From Flagellimonas aurea (GTDB lineage Bacteria; Bacteroidota; Bacteroidia; Flavobacteriales; Flavobacteriaceae), in contig NZ_JAFLNL010000001.1 of NCBI RefSeq assembly GCF_017313785.1, forward strand, positions 62,001 to 126,000: a stretch of 64,000 nucleotides of DNA, read 5' to 3'. Shown piece by piece: positions 44,257-53,156 of the stretch (positions are counted from its first letter, which is position 1; every line of letters begins with the position of its first letter). The notes under the pieces are model-generated. The model was not told the origin of the DNA. It worked only from the letters and a program-made list of their open reading frames with translations, and did not search any database. Made by a program: the position numbers and the translations under genes.

Positions 44257-44601
44257 ATGGCAAAAGAAAAGCAACTCGTAATACAAGAAGCTGATATCAC
44301 CAACAATTGCCCCAAATGTTTTAATCAGGAACTTAAGATTACGTTTTACCAAAAACACACGTTTAATGCACTATACCATAGAACTACCGGTGTGGTGACC
44401 AATGAGATCAAGTGCAAGAAATGCAATTCCATCATATATCCCGTGGATTGGACCCCCGATATTGAAAGGGTATTTGATTACTACAACAAATTGGTAAAGC
44501 CGGACAGGCCCGCAGTGCGCTTCACCATGCTATTTTTTGTGGTCTTGGTCCTAATGCTATGTCTTGTAGCGGCCGGCGTCTATTTTATGATAGAGGGCTA
44601 A
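44257..44601 (+). CDS. Zinc-ribbon plus membrane-helix protein
   Basis: 114 residues. CPKC (about 18-21) and CKKC (about 52-55) form a likely four-Cys zinc ribbon; after a charged middle a single C-terminal helix (FTMLFFVVLVLMLCLVAAGV) anchors it in the membrane. No family recognised. The position right after the orphan kinase suggests it acts with it. Four-base overlap with the convergent HIT gene. Confidence 0.78.
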   Translation: MAKEKQLVIQEADITNNCPKCFNQELKITFYQKHTFNALYHRTTGVVTNEIKCKKCNSIIYPVDWTPDIERVFDYYNKLVKPDRPAVRFTMLFFVVLVLMLCLVAAGVYFMIEG

Positions 44602-44987
44602 AGGTGGGACTTGATTTGTTCCGCTACCGCTTCAAACTCATCTGAGGTAAGACTCTCCTTATTTTGAAACGTAGCATTGGCCATACTTTGCAACGGAATC
44701 AAATGCACATGCACGTGGGGCACCTCAAGACCAATAACCGTCATCCCCACTCTTTTACAGGGCACTGCTTTTTGTATGGCAAGACCAACTTTTCTTGAGA
44801 AGGCCATGAGTTTCATGTAAGATTCCTCATCAAGATCCAAAATCTTGTCCACTTCCTTTTTCGGGACGCATAGCGTGTGTCCTTTGGAATTAGGGTTGAT
44901 ATCCAAAAAAGCGAAGTGATCTTCGTCCTCAGCTATTTTGTAAGAAGGTATATCCCCGTTGATGATCTTGGTAAAAATACTGGCCAT
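44598..44987 (-). CDS. HIT-family nucleotide hydrolase
   Basis: 129 residues with the histidine triad HVHVHLIPL near the C-terminus and an N-terminal FTKIINGDIPSYKIAEDEDHFAFLD. HINT-type proteins cleave nucleoside phosphoramidates or adenylated lysine. The gene follows greA on the same strand, separated by a terminator. Confidence 0.94.
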   Translation of the reverse strand: MASIFTKIINGDIPSYKIAEDEDHFAFLDINPNSKGHTLCVPKKEVDKILDLDEESYMKLMAFSRKVGLAIQKAVPCKRVGMTVIGLEVPHVHVHLIPLQSMANATFQNKESLTSDEFEAVAEQIKSHL

Positions 44988-45010
44988 TTTAATTCAGTTT
45001 AAAATAAAAA

Positions 45011-45032
45011 AATCCCGTACTACGACGGGATT
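45011..45032 (-). terminator. Terminator between greA and the HIT gene
   Basis: AATCCCGT (45011-45018) pairs with ACGGGATT (45025-45032) across a six-base loop, with T-rich sequence on the minus side. Confidence 0.8.
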
Positions 45033-45054
45033 AAATATACCAATTTAGTTGATG

Positions 45055-45531
45055 TTACTCTCGAGTGATCTCTAAAATCTCAAATTTGAGCGTTCCATTG
45101 GGAACCTTGATCTCGGCAACATCACCTACTTTTTTGCCCAATAACCCTTTACCGATCGGAGATGTCACGGAAATCTTACCTGTTTTAAGATTGGCTTCGC
45201 TCTCCGCCACCAAGGTATACTTCATTTCCATCCCATTGGCCAGGTTTTTAAGCTTCACGGTAGAAAGTACTAATATCTTGGAGGTGTCCAGTTGTGATTC
45301 ATCGATTAAACGGGCATTGGCCAAGGTTTCTTCCATTTTGGAAATCTTCATTTCCAAAAGCCCTTGGGCCTCTTTGGCCGCATCATATTCCGCATTTTCT
45401 GAAAGATCTCCCTTGTCTCTTGCTTCAGCAATGGCCTGTGACGCTTTTGGACGCTCTACATCCTTAAGTTGATTCAACTCGTCCCTCAATTTCTTTAATC
45501 CTTCGGGTGTATAGTATGATACTTTGCTCAT
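45055..45531 (-). CDS. greA: Transcription elongation factor GreA
   Basis: 158 residues from the ATG at 45531 (MSKVSYYTPEGLKKLRDEL); an ATG 18 codons earlier is outside the family pattern. N-terminal coiled coil (IAEARDKGDLSENAEYDAA carries the catalytic acidic tip) and C-terminal FKBP-like domain (ISVTSPIGKGLLGKKVGDV). Rescues backtracked RNA polymerase by stimulating transcript cleavage. Confidence 0.96.
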   Translation of the reverse strand: MSKVSYYTPEGLKKLRDELNQLKDVERPKASQAIAEARDKGDLSENAEYDAAKEAQGLLEMKISKMEETLANARLIDESQLDTSKILVLSTVKLKNLANGMEMKYTLVAESEANLKTGKISVTSPIGKGLLGKKVGDVAEIKVPNGTLKFEILEITRE

Positions 45532-45717
45532 ATCGTTAATTTTTAATGCAAAGAGGCATTGAAGAAAATCAAAAAATTTCCCCAATGTACTCTTCCTCTA
45601 CAAATACAAAAAATCCTCAACGATGCCCATGACCTGCATGGTTTTTGCGAGGATTTTACGCAAATATAGAGAATTTTTGTTCAACTTTGCTGCCGTAACG
45701 TACTGAAACTATCGAAC

Positions 45718-46152
45718 ATGAAGCACCTCTGGGCCATAGTATTATTGGCACTGGTATTATCCTGCAGCTCCGATACCTCCAATAGAAATCCTTATTTACA
45801 AGAGGTACGATTCCGTTTTGAGTTGAACCTTAACCTGCCGTTGTACAATAATTTACAAAACATTGGAAATCCTGTTTACGTGGGCAACAATGGCGTGGGA
45901 ACCCGAGGCGCCTTCGTTATCAATACAGGGTCCAGTTTTATGGCCTGGGAAGCCAGTTGTCCCAACCATGTCCCCAATGAATGTTCCACCATGACAATCG
46001 ACGGGCAGAATGCTGCATGTAGCTGCGAAGGTTATACCTATAGTTTGTTTACCGGACAACTATTGGATAGGCCCGATGATGGAAACCGATACCACGACCT
46101 CTTATTTTATAGGGCTACCCAAAGTGGAAACGTGGTCATCATATCTAATTAA
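45718..46152 (+). CDS. Rieske-like lipoprotein with altered cluster ligands
   Basis: 144 residues; lipobox Cys16 (LVLSCSS). The middle resembles a Rieske fold: CPNHVPNEC in the place of the first C-x-H loop, and ACSCEGYTYSLFTGQLL in the place of C-P-x-H-G-x-x-F-x-x-x-T-G. In the second loop Glu stands where the [2Fe-2S] His ligand should be, while extra cysteines occur. It may bind a different metal or none. It is followed by an aldo/keto reductase gene nine bases on, a possible redox partner. Confidence 0.75.
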   Translation: MKHLWAIVLLALVLSCSSDTSNRNPYLQEVRFRFELNLNLPLYNNLQNIGNPVYVGNNGVGTRGAFVINTGSSFMAWEASCPNHVPNECSTMTIDGQNAACSCEGYTYSLFTGQLLDRPDDGNRYHDLLFYRATQSGNVVIISN

Positions 46153-46161
46153 TCCTGAAGA

Positions 46162-47148
46162 ATGAAGTATAGAAAACTAGGAAAAACAGGAATAGAAGTC
46201 TCTGAAACCTCCTTGGGTACTTGGCAGGTAGGTGGAAAATGGGGCTCTGGATTCAATGATGCTTTAGCTGAACAAGTTATTAATGAAGCAATAGATGACG
46301 GTGTAAACTTTATAGACACCGCTGATGTCTATGAAGCCGGTGCAAGTGAGGCAGCCGTTGGCCGAGTGGTAAGATCAAGGCCCGAAGAAGTTTTTGTGGC
46401 CACAAAATGTGGAAGACAAATCAATCCGCACGTTAACGAAGGCTATACTGTGGACGTACTCCGAAAATATGTGGAGGACAGCTTAAAAAACACTGGGCTG
46501 GAATGCTTGGATCTGATTCAATTGCACTGCCCTCCGACGGAAGTGTACTACCGTCCCGAAATTTTTGAATTGTTCGACCGATTAAAGGATGAGGGCAAAA
46601 TAAAAAACCTTGGTGTTAGTATAGAAAAAATAGAGGAGGGTTTAAAGGCCATTGAATATCCCAACGTCAAAACGGTCCAAATCATATTCAATATGTTCCG
46701 GCAGCGTCCTTCGGAATTGTTTTTTGAACAAGTACAGAAGAAGGATGTCGGTGTAATCGTCCGCGTCCCTTTAGCCAGTGGACTACTTACCGGGAAATTT
46801 TCTTCGGACTCCACTTTTGACGAAGAAGACCACAGGAACTTTAACAGAGATGGTGCAGCTTTTGATAAGGGCGAAACCTTTAGCGGTGTCCCTTTTGAAG
46901 TAGGATTACAAGCTGTTGAAGAACTCAAAAAAGTATTTCCCGAAAGAAAAAACCTAGCACCCATGGCTCTACGATGGATATTGGATTTCCCCGAGGTCAG
47001 TTGTGTTATTCCGGGTGCATCAAAAGAAGAACACCTGAAAAGCAATCTTGAAGCGGTGAAATTACCGTCGCTCACAAAAGAGAAAAAAGCAGCTGTAAAC
47101 CAAATATACCACGAATACATAAAAAAACACGTGCACCAACTTTGGTAA
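46162..47148 (+). CDS. Aldo/keto reductase
   Basis: 328 residues, NADPH-dependent TIM barrel. YRKLGKTGIEVSETSLGTWQ at the start, catalytic Asp/Tyr in NFIDTADVYEAG, Lys in VATKCGRQ, His in LIQLHCPP, and the C-terminal cofactor loop VIPGASKEEHLKSN. Substrate unknown. Nine bases after the Rieske-like lipoprotein gene, and convergent with the Gfo/Idh gene, four bases apart. Confidence 0.93.
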   Translation: MKYRKLGKTGIEVSETSLGTWQVGGKWGSGFNDALAEQVINEAIDDGVNFIDTADVYEAGASEAAVGRVVRSRPEEVFVATKCGRQINPHVNEGYTVDVLRKYVEDSLKNTGLECLDLIQLHCPPTEVYYRPEIFELFDRLKDEGKIKNLGVSIEKIEEGLKAIEYPNVKTVQIIFNMFRQRPSELFFEQVQKKDVGVIVRVPLASGLLTGKFSSDSTFDEEDHRNFNRDGAAFDKGETFSGVPFEVGLQAVEELKKVFPERKNLAPMALRWILDFPEVSCVIPGASKEEHLKSNLEAVKLPSLTKEKKAAVNQIYHEYIKKHVHQLW

Positions 47149-47152
47149 TAGA

Positions 47153-48154
47153 TCAGAGTTTTCCCAAAATTTTCTCCATTACCCAACTGGTATGCAGACC
47201 GGTCGTTCCAGTTGAGGGATGCTTTCCTTGTCCTTGAAGATGATTTTTTATATTCTCTACATGGAACTCTTGAATGTGTTCTGGTTGCGGAATATTCAAA
47301 ATTTGATGCCCCAAAGCATTTTGAAGCTCAACGGGGGCTTCGTCCAAAACGGCAAAACGAATGCTTCCCTTGGAGCCCATAATTTCGACCTTATCAGTTC
47401 GGTGGTTCGTTCCAAAGTTCCAGTTGCCTGTTCCCGTAATCCCTGCCTCGTGTATCCAATTTGCCGTTATGGCATCAAAAGCGGAATACAATCCAATTTG
47501 GTTCGTGCAAAAACCATTGGCCTCTTCAATATCACCCAATAAAAAGGTGAACAAGTCCAAACCATGACTGGCCAAATCATCAAAATATCCGCCACGGGCA
47601 ATTGCGGCATCGGTTCTCCAGTTATATGCTTTGCTTAGATCAATATCACTGGGCGGTTTGGTCTTTTGCCAATGGATATGGCGAACTTCACCTATCAGAC
47701 CATCATCCAACCATTGCTTTATTTTTAGAAATCGGGGCAGTGAACGGCGATAATAGGCTATAAAAAGGGGGACATCCCCATTCCGAAAAGCTTCATAAAT
47801 GGCCAAACTGTCATTATAAGTAGGGGCCATGGGTTTTTCTATACAACAAGGTTTCCCCGCTGCAGCTACTTTTAAAGCGTAAAATTTATGGGTATCGGGA
47901 GGTGTAGCAATATAAACTGCATCAATATTTGGATTGTCGATTACCTCATCAGCATCGGTCGTCCAATGAGGAATCCGGTGTCTTTTCGCATAATCCTCTG
48001 CCTTTTCTGGATTGCGCCGCATTACCATGGAAACCTCAAAACCTGATGTAATCTTATAGGCTGGCACGCTTTTTATTTCGGTTACGGCACCACAACCGAT
48101 AACGCCCCAGCGTAGGGGCTTTTCTTCTGAAAAATTAAAACGGGATTCTGTCAT
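47153..48154 (-). CDS. Gfo/Idh/MocA-family oxidoreductase
   Basis: 333 residues: nucleotide loop WGVIGCGAVTEIKSVPAYK, then the catalytic EKP in CCIEKPMAPTYNDSL and a C-terminal substrate domain with HEAGITGTGNWNFG. NAD(P)-dependent, usually on sugars or inositols. Its first codons lie within a 13-bp perfect inverted repeat (48139-48180), so its initiation may be affected by RNA structure or by the terminator of the upstream TonB receptor gene. Confidence 0.92.
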   Translation of the reverse strand: MTESRFNFSEEKPLRWGVIGCGAVTEIKSVPAYKITSGFEVSMVMRRNPEKAEDYAKRHRIPHWTTDADEVIDNPNIDAVYIATPPDTHKFYALKVAAAGKPCCIEKPMAPTYNDSLAIYEAFRNGDVPLFIAYYRRSLPRFLKIKQWLDDGLIGEVRHIHWQKTKPPSDIDLSKAYNWRTDAAIARGGYFDDLASHGLDLFTFLLGDIEEANGFCTNQIGLYSAFDAITANWIHEAGITGTGNWNFGTNHRTDKVEIMGSKGSIRFAVLDEAPVELQNALGHQILNIPQPEHIQEFHVENIKNHLQGQGKHPSTGTTGLHTSWVMEKILGKL

Positions 48155-48180
48155 TATGGATAAATTTACAGAATCCCGTT
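48139..48180 (-). terminator. 13-bp inverted repeat over the Gfo/Idh start (terminator-like)
   Basis: AACGGGATTCTGT (48180-48168 on the minus strand) pairs perfectly with ACAGAATCCCGTT (48151-48139); the 16-base loop ends with the ATG of the Gfo/Idh gene and the right arm is codons 2-5. TTAATTTTT follows. It lies 13 bases beyond the TonB receptor stop, so it can terminate that transcript, or hold the start codon of the next gene. Confidence 0.65.
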
Positions 48181-48192
48181 CTTTTTTACACC

Positions 48193-50442
48193 TTAAAAGT
48201 TGATGGCCGCTCCTACAAGAAAATTGATTCCTGCTTGTGGGTAGTAACCGGCACCTTCGATGGTTGTTATGGTTCCAGGGTTGGAATAGTCATCATCAAA
48301 CGTGTAGAAATATCCGTTGGAGACAATATCGGCATCAAAAATATTGTTCACCAAACCGGAAAGTTCAATGCTCTTTATAAAAGAGTTCATGTTGATGGTG
48401 TACTGAATATTGAAGTCTGTTTGGGTATAGCTATCCAAAACAGAGGTTTCGGAATCTATATTGCCCATGTATTGTTTGCCTACAAACTTTGAAAGCAATG
48501 AAACCTGAAAGTTGGTGTTGGGCTGATAGGTGATAATGTTGCCCGCAATCAATTTTGGAGAGTAGGCAATGTTTGTATTCCCCAAATCTTGAAGCTCTCC
48601 GTCTCGCTCAAAGAAATAATCAAGGTTCCTGTTATCGCTCAAAGCAATGTTCGGTCTCCATTTAAATGTACTGGACAGGTTTACATTGGCATCGATTTCC
48701 AATCCTAAACGATAACTGTCACCAACGTTCGACCTTAACGGAGCCCCTACATCGTTCAAACCTCCCGTCAATACCAACTGATCTTTGTAACGCATATAGT
48801 ACACATTGGTGTTCAATTGAAAACTTGGTGAAACATATCTCCATCCCAACTCAAAATCGTTGAGTTTTTCAGGTTTTGGGCTTCCGTTTTCGTAATCGTT
48901 GCGGTTGGGTTCCCTGTTGGCTCGCGCATACGAAAAATAGAAGTTATTGTTACGGTTCAAATCGAAAGTGACACCTGCCTTTGGATTGAAAAAATTGAAG
49001 GTGTCGCCCACTAGGCCGGTATCTTCGCCATTGGCCTGATAACCAACACCACGATATTGCACATCTCCGAACAAGGACCATTGGTCCGTAAGTTGATAAT
49101 TGGCCTTTGTGTAGAAGTTTACATCCGTTTTGGTTGAATTATCGTCATAATACCTATCCCGAATTTCACTATTGCGTGCATATTCTGCCCATATGATTTC
49201 GCCAAAGTGATCTCCTTTGTATTCATTGTAACCCCCACCCATAATAAGTTCAAGGTTTTCGCTGTTGTAGGTAGCAGAAAATACGGTTCCATAAAAATCA
49301 TTGTCCAACCAACGGCGGCGAATCAAATCGGTAGTTTCTACCAATTCACCATTTACAGTAAAAGGTTCCAGACCATAGGTAGCAAAATCGTCTTCTTCCC
49401 TGTATTGCTCAAAAAAGCCCCGGCCTCTTGTATAGTGAACGGCCAAATGAGTGTTCCAAGCCGAGTTCCATGTCTCGTACCAGTGCAGTTGAAAATGGTC
49501 TTGTTTGTAGTTATCCACTTCATTTTCATAGTATTGGGTATCTCCATTATCATCGGTATATTCCCCGGCCGAGTTGTAGGTACGGTTATCTTCCAACTGG
49601 TCTGCCGTTATACCGTTCCATGCCTGATAGGTAATCTCGTGCCCACCAAAAAGCAACGCCTTGATCAAGGTATTGTCATCTTTATAGGTTCCCTGTAGAA
49701 AATAACTTTCCAATTCAGAGGATGCCCTGTCCACATAGCCATCCGAAGTAACACGTGACAAACGCCCAGAAAATTCAAAGTGGTCGTTCATCAATCCCGT
49801 ACTGAACTTTACGTTGCTACGCAGGGTATTAAAACTTCCTACAGATGATGAGATTTTGGCATAGGCCTCCTCCGAAAAAGCGTCGGTAAGCATATTCAAA
49901 CTTGCCCCAAAGGCACCTGCACCGTTCGTAGATGTTCCCACACCACGTTGCAATTGCAAACTTTGCGTAGAAGAGGCAAAATCGGGCATGTTCACCCAAA
50001 AAGTACCATGTGATTCTGCATCGTTGTACGGAATACCATTGATAGTTACATTGATTCTCGTAGCGTCGCTTCCACGGACACGCATACTGGTGTAACCGAT
50101 ACCCGCCCCGGCATCCGATGTGGTCACCACGGCCGGCATAAAGTTCATGAGAATAGGGATGTCCTGACCGAGGTTTCGAGGGGCCAGTTCCACCTTGTCC
50201 AAATCAGAAAAAGTAATGGGAAAATCCTTGGTAATCCTTATGGACTGAACCAAGACCTCATCTAGGACGACTTTTGTTCCCTCAAGGCTGTCAACAGGTT
50301 CTTCTTGAGCACTAATGGAAAGTGCCAGGCCAAAGCACGCCATACTTGCAAGTAATGTTTTGATGCGATGTCCTTTCCTTTTTTTTGACGGTCGCAACGA
50401 GCCAGAAAAGGCTCTTTTTTGAATAATTGAATAGAGTTTCAT
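48193..50442 (-). CDS. TonB-dependent receptor, predicted thiamin-related
   Basis: 749 residues. An unusually long basic N-region leads to the signal peptide core (TLLASMACFGLALSISA). TonB-box-like DEVLVQSIR near residue 60, plug with IGYTSMRVRGSDATRINVTING, then the barrel ending in FLVGAAINF. There is no carboxypeptidase-regulatory-like domain, which fits vitamin/siderophore-type receptors. The decisive clue is a TPP riboswitch in its leader, the arrangement known for predicted outer-membrane thiamin receptors of Bacteroidota. Ligand thiamin, its phosphates or a precursor is thus an inference from regulation. Confidence 0.9.
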   Translation of the reverse strand: MKLYSIIQKRAFSGSLRPSKKRKGHRIKTLLASMACFGLALSISAQEEPVDSLEGTKVVLDEVLVQSIRITKDFPITFSDLDKVELAPRNLGQDIPILMNFMPAVVTTSDAGAGIGYTSMRVRGSDATRINVTINGIPYNDAESHGTFWVNMPDFASSTQSLQLQRGVGTSTNGAGAFGASLNMLTDAFSEEAYAKISSSVGSFNTLRSNVKFSTGLMNDHFEFSGRLSRVTSDGYVDRASSELESYFLQGTYKDDNTLIKALLFGGHEITYQAWNGITADQLEDNRTYNSAGEYTDDNGDTQYYENEVDNYKQDHFQLHWYETWNSAWNTHLAVHYTRGRGFFEQYREEDDFATYGLEPFTVNGELVETTDLIRRRWLDNDFYGTVFSATYNSENLELIMGGGYNEYKGDHFGEIIWAEYARNSEIRDRYYDDNSTKTDVNFYTKANYQLTDQWSLFGDVQYRGVGYQANGEDTGLVGDTFNFFNPKAGVTFDLNRNNNFYFSYARANREPNRNDYENGSPKPEKLNDFELGWRYVSPSFQLNTNVYYMRYKDQLVLTGGLNDVGAPLRSNVGDSYRLGLEIDANVNLSSTFKWRPNIALSDNRNLDYFFERDGELQDLGNTNIAYSPKLIAGNIITYQPNTNFQVSLLSKFVGKQYMGNIDSETSVLDSYTQTDFNIQYTINMNSFIKSIELSGLVNNIFDADIVSNGYFYTFDDDYSNPGTITTIEGAGYYPQAGINFLVGAAINF

Positions 50443-50461
50443 TCGTAAAAATGTTACGAAT
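50441..50461 (-). promoter_or_regulatory. Hairpin overlapping the TonB receptor start codon
   Basis: Minus strand ATTCGTAA - CATTT - TTACGAAT, an 8-bp perfect stem; the A and T of the ATG (50442-50440) are in the stem. It could be the expression platform by which the TPP riboswitch controls translation initiation. Confidence 0.55.
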
Positions 50462-50528
50462 AAAAGGGGTCATTATTCTTTGTTAAAAATTGATTTTTGT
50501 TTCTAAAGAAACATAGAAATTCCAAGAT

Positions 50529-50620
50529 GCGGCCAGCGCATTCCCTTGGCAGCATTACCCGCCCAGGTTCATTGGGTATAATCTCAGCCTTTTGTTAAAA
50601 GCACCCCTTTGAGATGCCGC
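50529..50620 (-). promoter_or_regulatory. TPP riboswitch (THI element)
   Basis: On the minus strand the conserved blocks appear in order: AAGGGGTGC, GGCTGAGAT, ATACCC, TGAACCTG, CGGGTAATGCTGCCAAGGGA; flanking GCGGC and GCCGC can close P1. These are the pyrimidine- and pyrophosphate-binding cores of the THI box. It lies about 87 bases upstream of the TonB receptor ATG, with no other gene in between. Confidence 0.93.
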
Positions 50621-50627
50621 AAATGTA
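50620..50627 (-). promoter_or_regulatory. -7 box upstream of the TPP riboswitch
   Basis: TACATTTG on the minus strand, directly upstream of the riboswitch, so the riboswitch lies in the receptor gene leader. Confidence 0.5.
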
Positions 50628-50717
50628 AGATGCCCGTATTGATTTTCATAAAAAACATCTTAAAAATTTAACTTTTACTAACAACCATGCACCCCAAGTG
50701 CAAGCGTATATAAGAGT

Positions 50718-53156
50718 ATGCACCCAAAATCAAAAAAAAGATTTACCCTAAAAATTGTAATGAGCTATGTTACGCTGGGTATTCTTGCATCCCTCGCTGC
50801 ATTTTTCATCTATAATGAATTCAAAAGCTATGCCTCATCCAAGAACCAGGACGACAGCAATGAAAAGCTCTTGAAGACCAATAGGTTACTCACTCAACTG
50901 TACGATGCCGAAAACCTCTCCAAGTTGGCCCTCCAGACCAAAAAACCAGAGGATCTAAAATCCTATGCGCAAAAAGTGGATTCCATTACGGCCTTCATAG
51001 ATTCACTAAAACCGTTGGCAAAATCAGATTACAGTAATCAAACTTCCAAATTGGACAGTGTTCAGGAATTATTGAACCAAAAGGTATTCAACAATGCTGA
51101 ATTGCGAAAACTTAAGGTACGGAACGATAACAATACTTCATTGGATTCAGTTTTAAAGGCTTTTCATGATATGGAAGTGGGAATGGGAAGAATTACTCCG
51201 GAAACCTTTGCTCCTAATTTTGACAAATTGTCCCCAGAAGCAAAAGAGTCCATACGAAAATCTGTGGCCATTCTTAATAAGAATATCCCGAACTCAGATG
51301 GGGGTGCGGACGCCAACAATATCGATTCCATTTTAGAGGTTTCCAAATCCATCATAAACAAAGCCATTACAGAAACTGCCACTGCCGAGAGGACTGTACT
51401 TCAAAAGGAGCTCGAAATTTATCGCACTGACCTTGAGCTTTCCCAAAAAATGAGAGGGATTTTATCAGATTTTGAACAAGAAATGGCCCAGAACACATAT
51501 CTGGATGCTCTTCAGCAGGAAGAAGCACTTAAAAAAAGTACGCGTTTAGCTGGTGGAGCGGTGATTTTGGGGTTGATCATTGTAATCGTTTTCACCTTTA
51601 TGATTTCCAAAGATTATTGGAAAGTCCAAGAATATCGGGAACGCCTCGAAAGGGCTAAAAAATATTCGGAATCGCTTTTAAAAAGTAGGGAGCAGCTCAT
51701 CTCGACCGTAAGCCACGACCTCCGTACCCCTTTAAATACCATTAGCGGTTATTCCGGTTTGATAGGGCAAAGCGGATTAAATTCCGAACAATCGAATTAC
51801 TTAAAAAAGATTCAATCTTCTTCCGATTATGTAGAAAAACTGGTGAACGACCTTTTGGACTTTTCAAAGTTGGAGGCCGGAAAAATTCAATTGGACAAAG
51901 TTCCTTTTTTGCTGTCACAGTTAATAGAGGACACGGCAACAGATTTTGAGGAGATGCAATCCAAAAAAGGAGTGTCGTTACAATTGAAAGTCTCCGAAGA
52001 TTTAAAAACACCCATCATAAACGATCCATTTAGAATACGACAAATATTATCCAACCTGATTGGCAATGCCTTTAAATTTACCGATGAAGGTCATGTAGAG
52101 GTCTCCGCCACGGTGATTGAAAAAAATAAATCCAAATGGGCAAAAATCGAGGTTGAGGATACAGGAATTGGAATACCTGCCGAAAAACAAGAAGCCATTT
52201 TCCAAGAGTTTATCCAAGCAGGGGAATCCACAGAAAAAAAACAAATTGGGTATGGCCTTGGCCTGACCATTTCCAAAAAACTTGCCGAATTATTGGATGG
52301 CACTTTAAGCTTGAACAGCGAAGTGAACAAGGGGAGTACCTTTACAGTTGAGATTCCTGTTGAGTTTTCCAATATCGAAATCAAAGAGGACAATTCCGAA
52401 ACTCCAATTGTAAAGCCTGATGAATTATCCATTTTGGTAATCGATGATGACGAAAATATGTTGAGTCTCATATCGGAAGTCTGCAAACTCAACCATGTAA
52501 AAACTACAACTTTTACAAATTTTGATGATTTTCACATTTCCGAAATCCATCAGTTCGATGCGGTTATCACGGATATTCAAATGCCTTCCATCGATGGTTT
52601 TTCCGTATTGGAAAAAGTCAATAATACAGGTTATTCAAAACCTGTGATAGCCATGACCGGTCAACAGATTGGAAATAAATCCGAATATTTGGAAGCAGGT
52701 TTTGCCGATGTTCTGCAAAAACCTTTCTCTGCAACAGACCTATTAAAAGCTTTGTCGTTCGTCAATAATATGAGTTTCAAAAGTGAAATCACGGACACAG
52801 CTTCTTCCTTTTTTACTATTCGGAATATTTCCGCATTTCTGGATAGTTTTGAGTCGGTCAAAGAAGTTTTGCAGGTCTTTTTGGATAATTCCCTCAAAAA
52901 TATGGAGCTCATGTTTTCCGCTATCGGCAATCAGGATTATACCGACATTAAGGCCATATCCCACAAAATGTTGCCCATGTTCAGACAATTGGAGGTACAT
53001 GATGCCATCCAATTATTAGAGGTTTTGGAAAATCTTTCCGGTGATGCAACAGGAGAAAAGGTATTTGAAATTTTAACAGAACTTCAAACAGTCCTGAACA
53101 ATCTTGATGTTGAAATCCAAGCGTATCTGGCTAAACATCCAATTGATATTGATTGA
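50718..53156 (+). CDS. Hybrid sensor kinase with receiver and HPt-like domains
   Basis: 812 residues: membrane helices at about 14-32 and 276-297 around a helical periplasmic sensor; DHp with His333 (STVSHDLRTPLNTISGYSG); HATPase (about 440-560: LSNLIGNAFKFTDEG, EDTGIGIP, GYGLGLTISKKL); receiver domain (about 572-690) with Asp619 in ITDIQMP; and a C-terminal HPt-like bundle with His749 in AISHKMLPMFRQL. A complete phosphorelay in one chain. The last 26 bases overlap the convergent sigma-54 regulator gene, the likely output partner. Confidence 0.93.
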   Translation: MHPKSKKRFTLKIVMSYVTLGILASLAAFFIYNEFKSYASSKNQDDSNEKLLKTNRLLTQLYDAENLSKLALQTKKPEDLKSYAQKVDSITAFIDSLKPLAKSDYSNQTSKLDSVQELLNQKVFNNAELRKLKVRNDNNTSLDSVLKAFHDMEVGMGRITPETFAPNFDKLSPEAKESIRKSVAILNKNIPNSDGGADANNIDSILEVSKSIINKAITETATAERTVLQKELEIYRTDLELSQKMRGILSDFEQEMAQNTYLDALQQEEALKKSTRLAGGAVILGLIIVIVFTFMISKDYWKVQEYRERLERAKKYSESLLKSREQLISTVSHDLRTPLNTISGYSGLIGQSGLNSEQSNYLKKIQSSSDYVEKLVNDLLDFSKLEAGKIQLDKVPFLLSQLIEDTATDFEEMQSKKGVSLQLKVSEDLKTPIINDPFRIRQILSNLIGNAFKFTDEGHVEVSATVIEKNKSKWAKIEVEDTGIGIPAEKQEAIFQEFIQAGESTEKKQIGYGLGLTISKKLAELLDGTLSLNSEVNKGSTFTVEIPVEFSNIEIKEDNSETPIVKPDELSILVIDDDENMLSLISEVCKLNHVKTTTFTNFDDFHISEIHQFDAVITDIQMPSIDGFSVLEKVNNTGYSKPVIAMTGQQIGNKSEYLEAGFADVLQKPFSATDLLKALSFVNNMSFKSEITDTASSFFTIRNISAFLDSFESVKEVLQVFLDNSLKNMELMFSAIGNQDYTDIKAISHKMLPMFRQLEVHDAIQLLEVLENLSGDATGEKVFEILTELQTVLNNLDVEIQAYLAKHPIDID

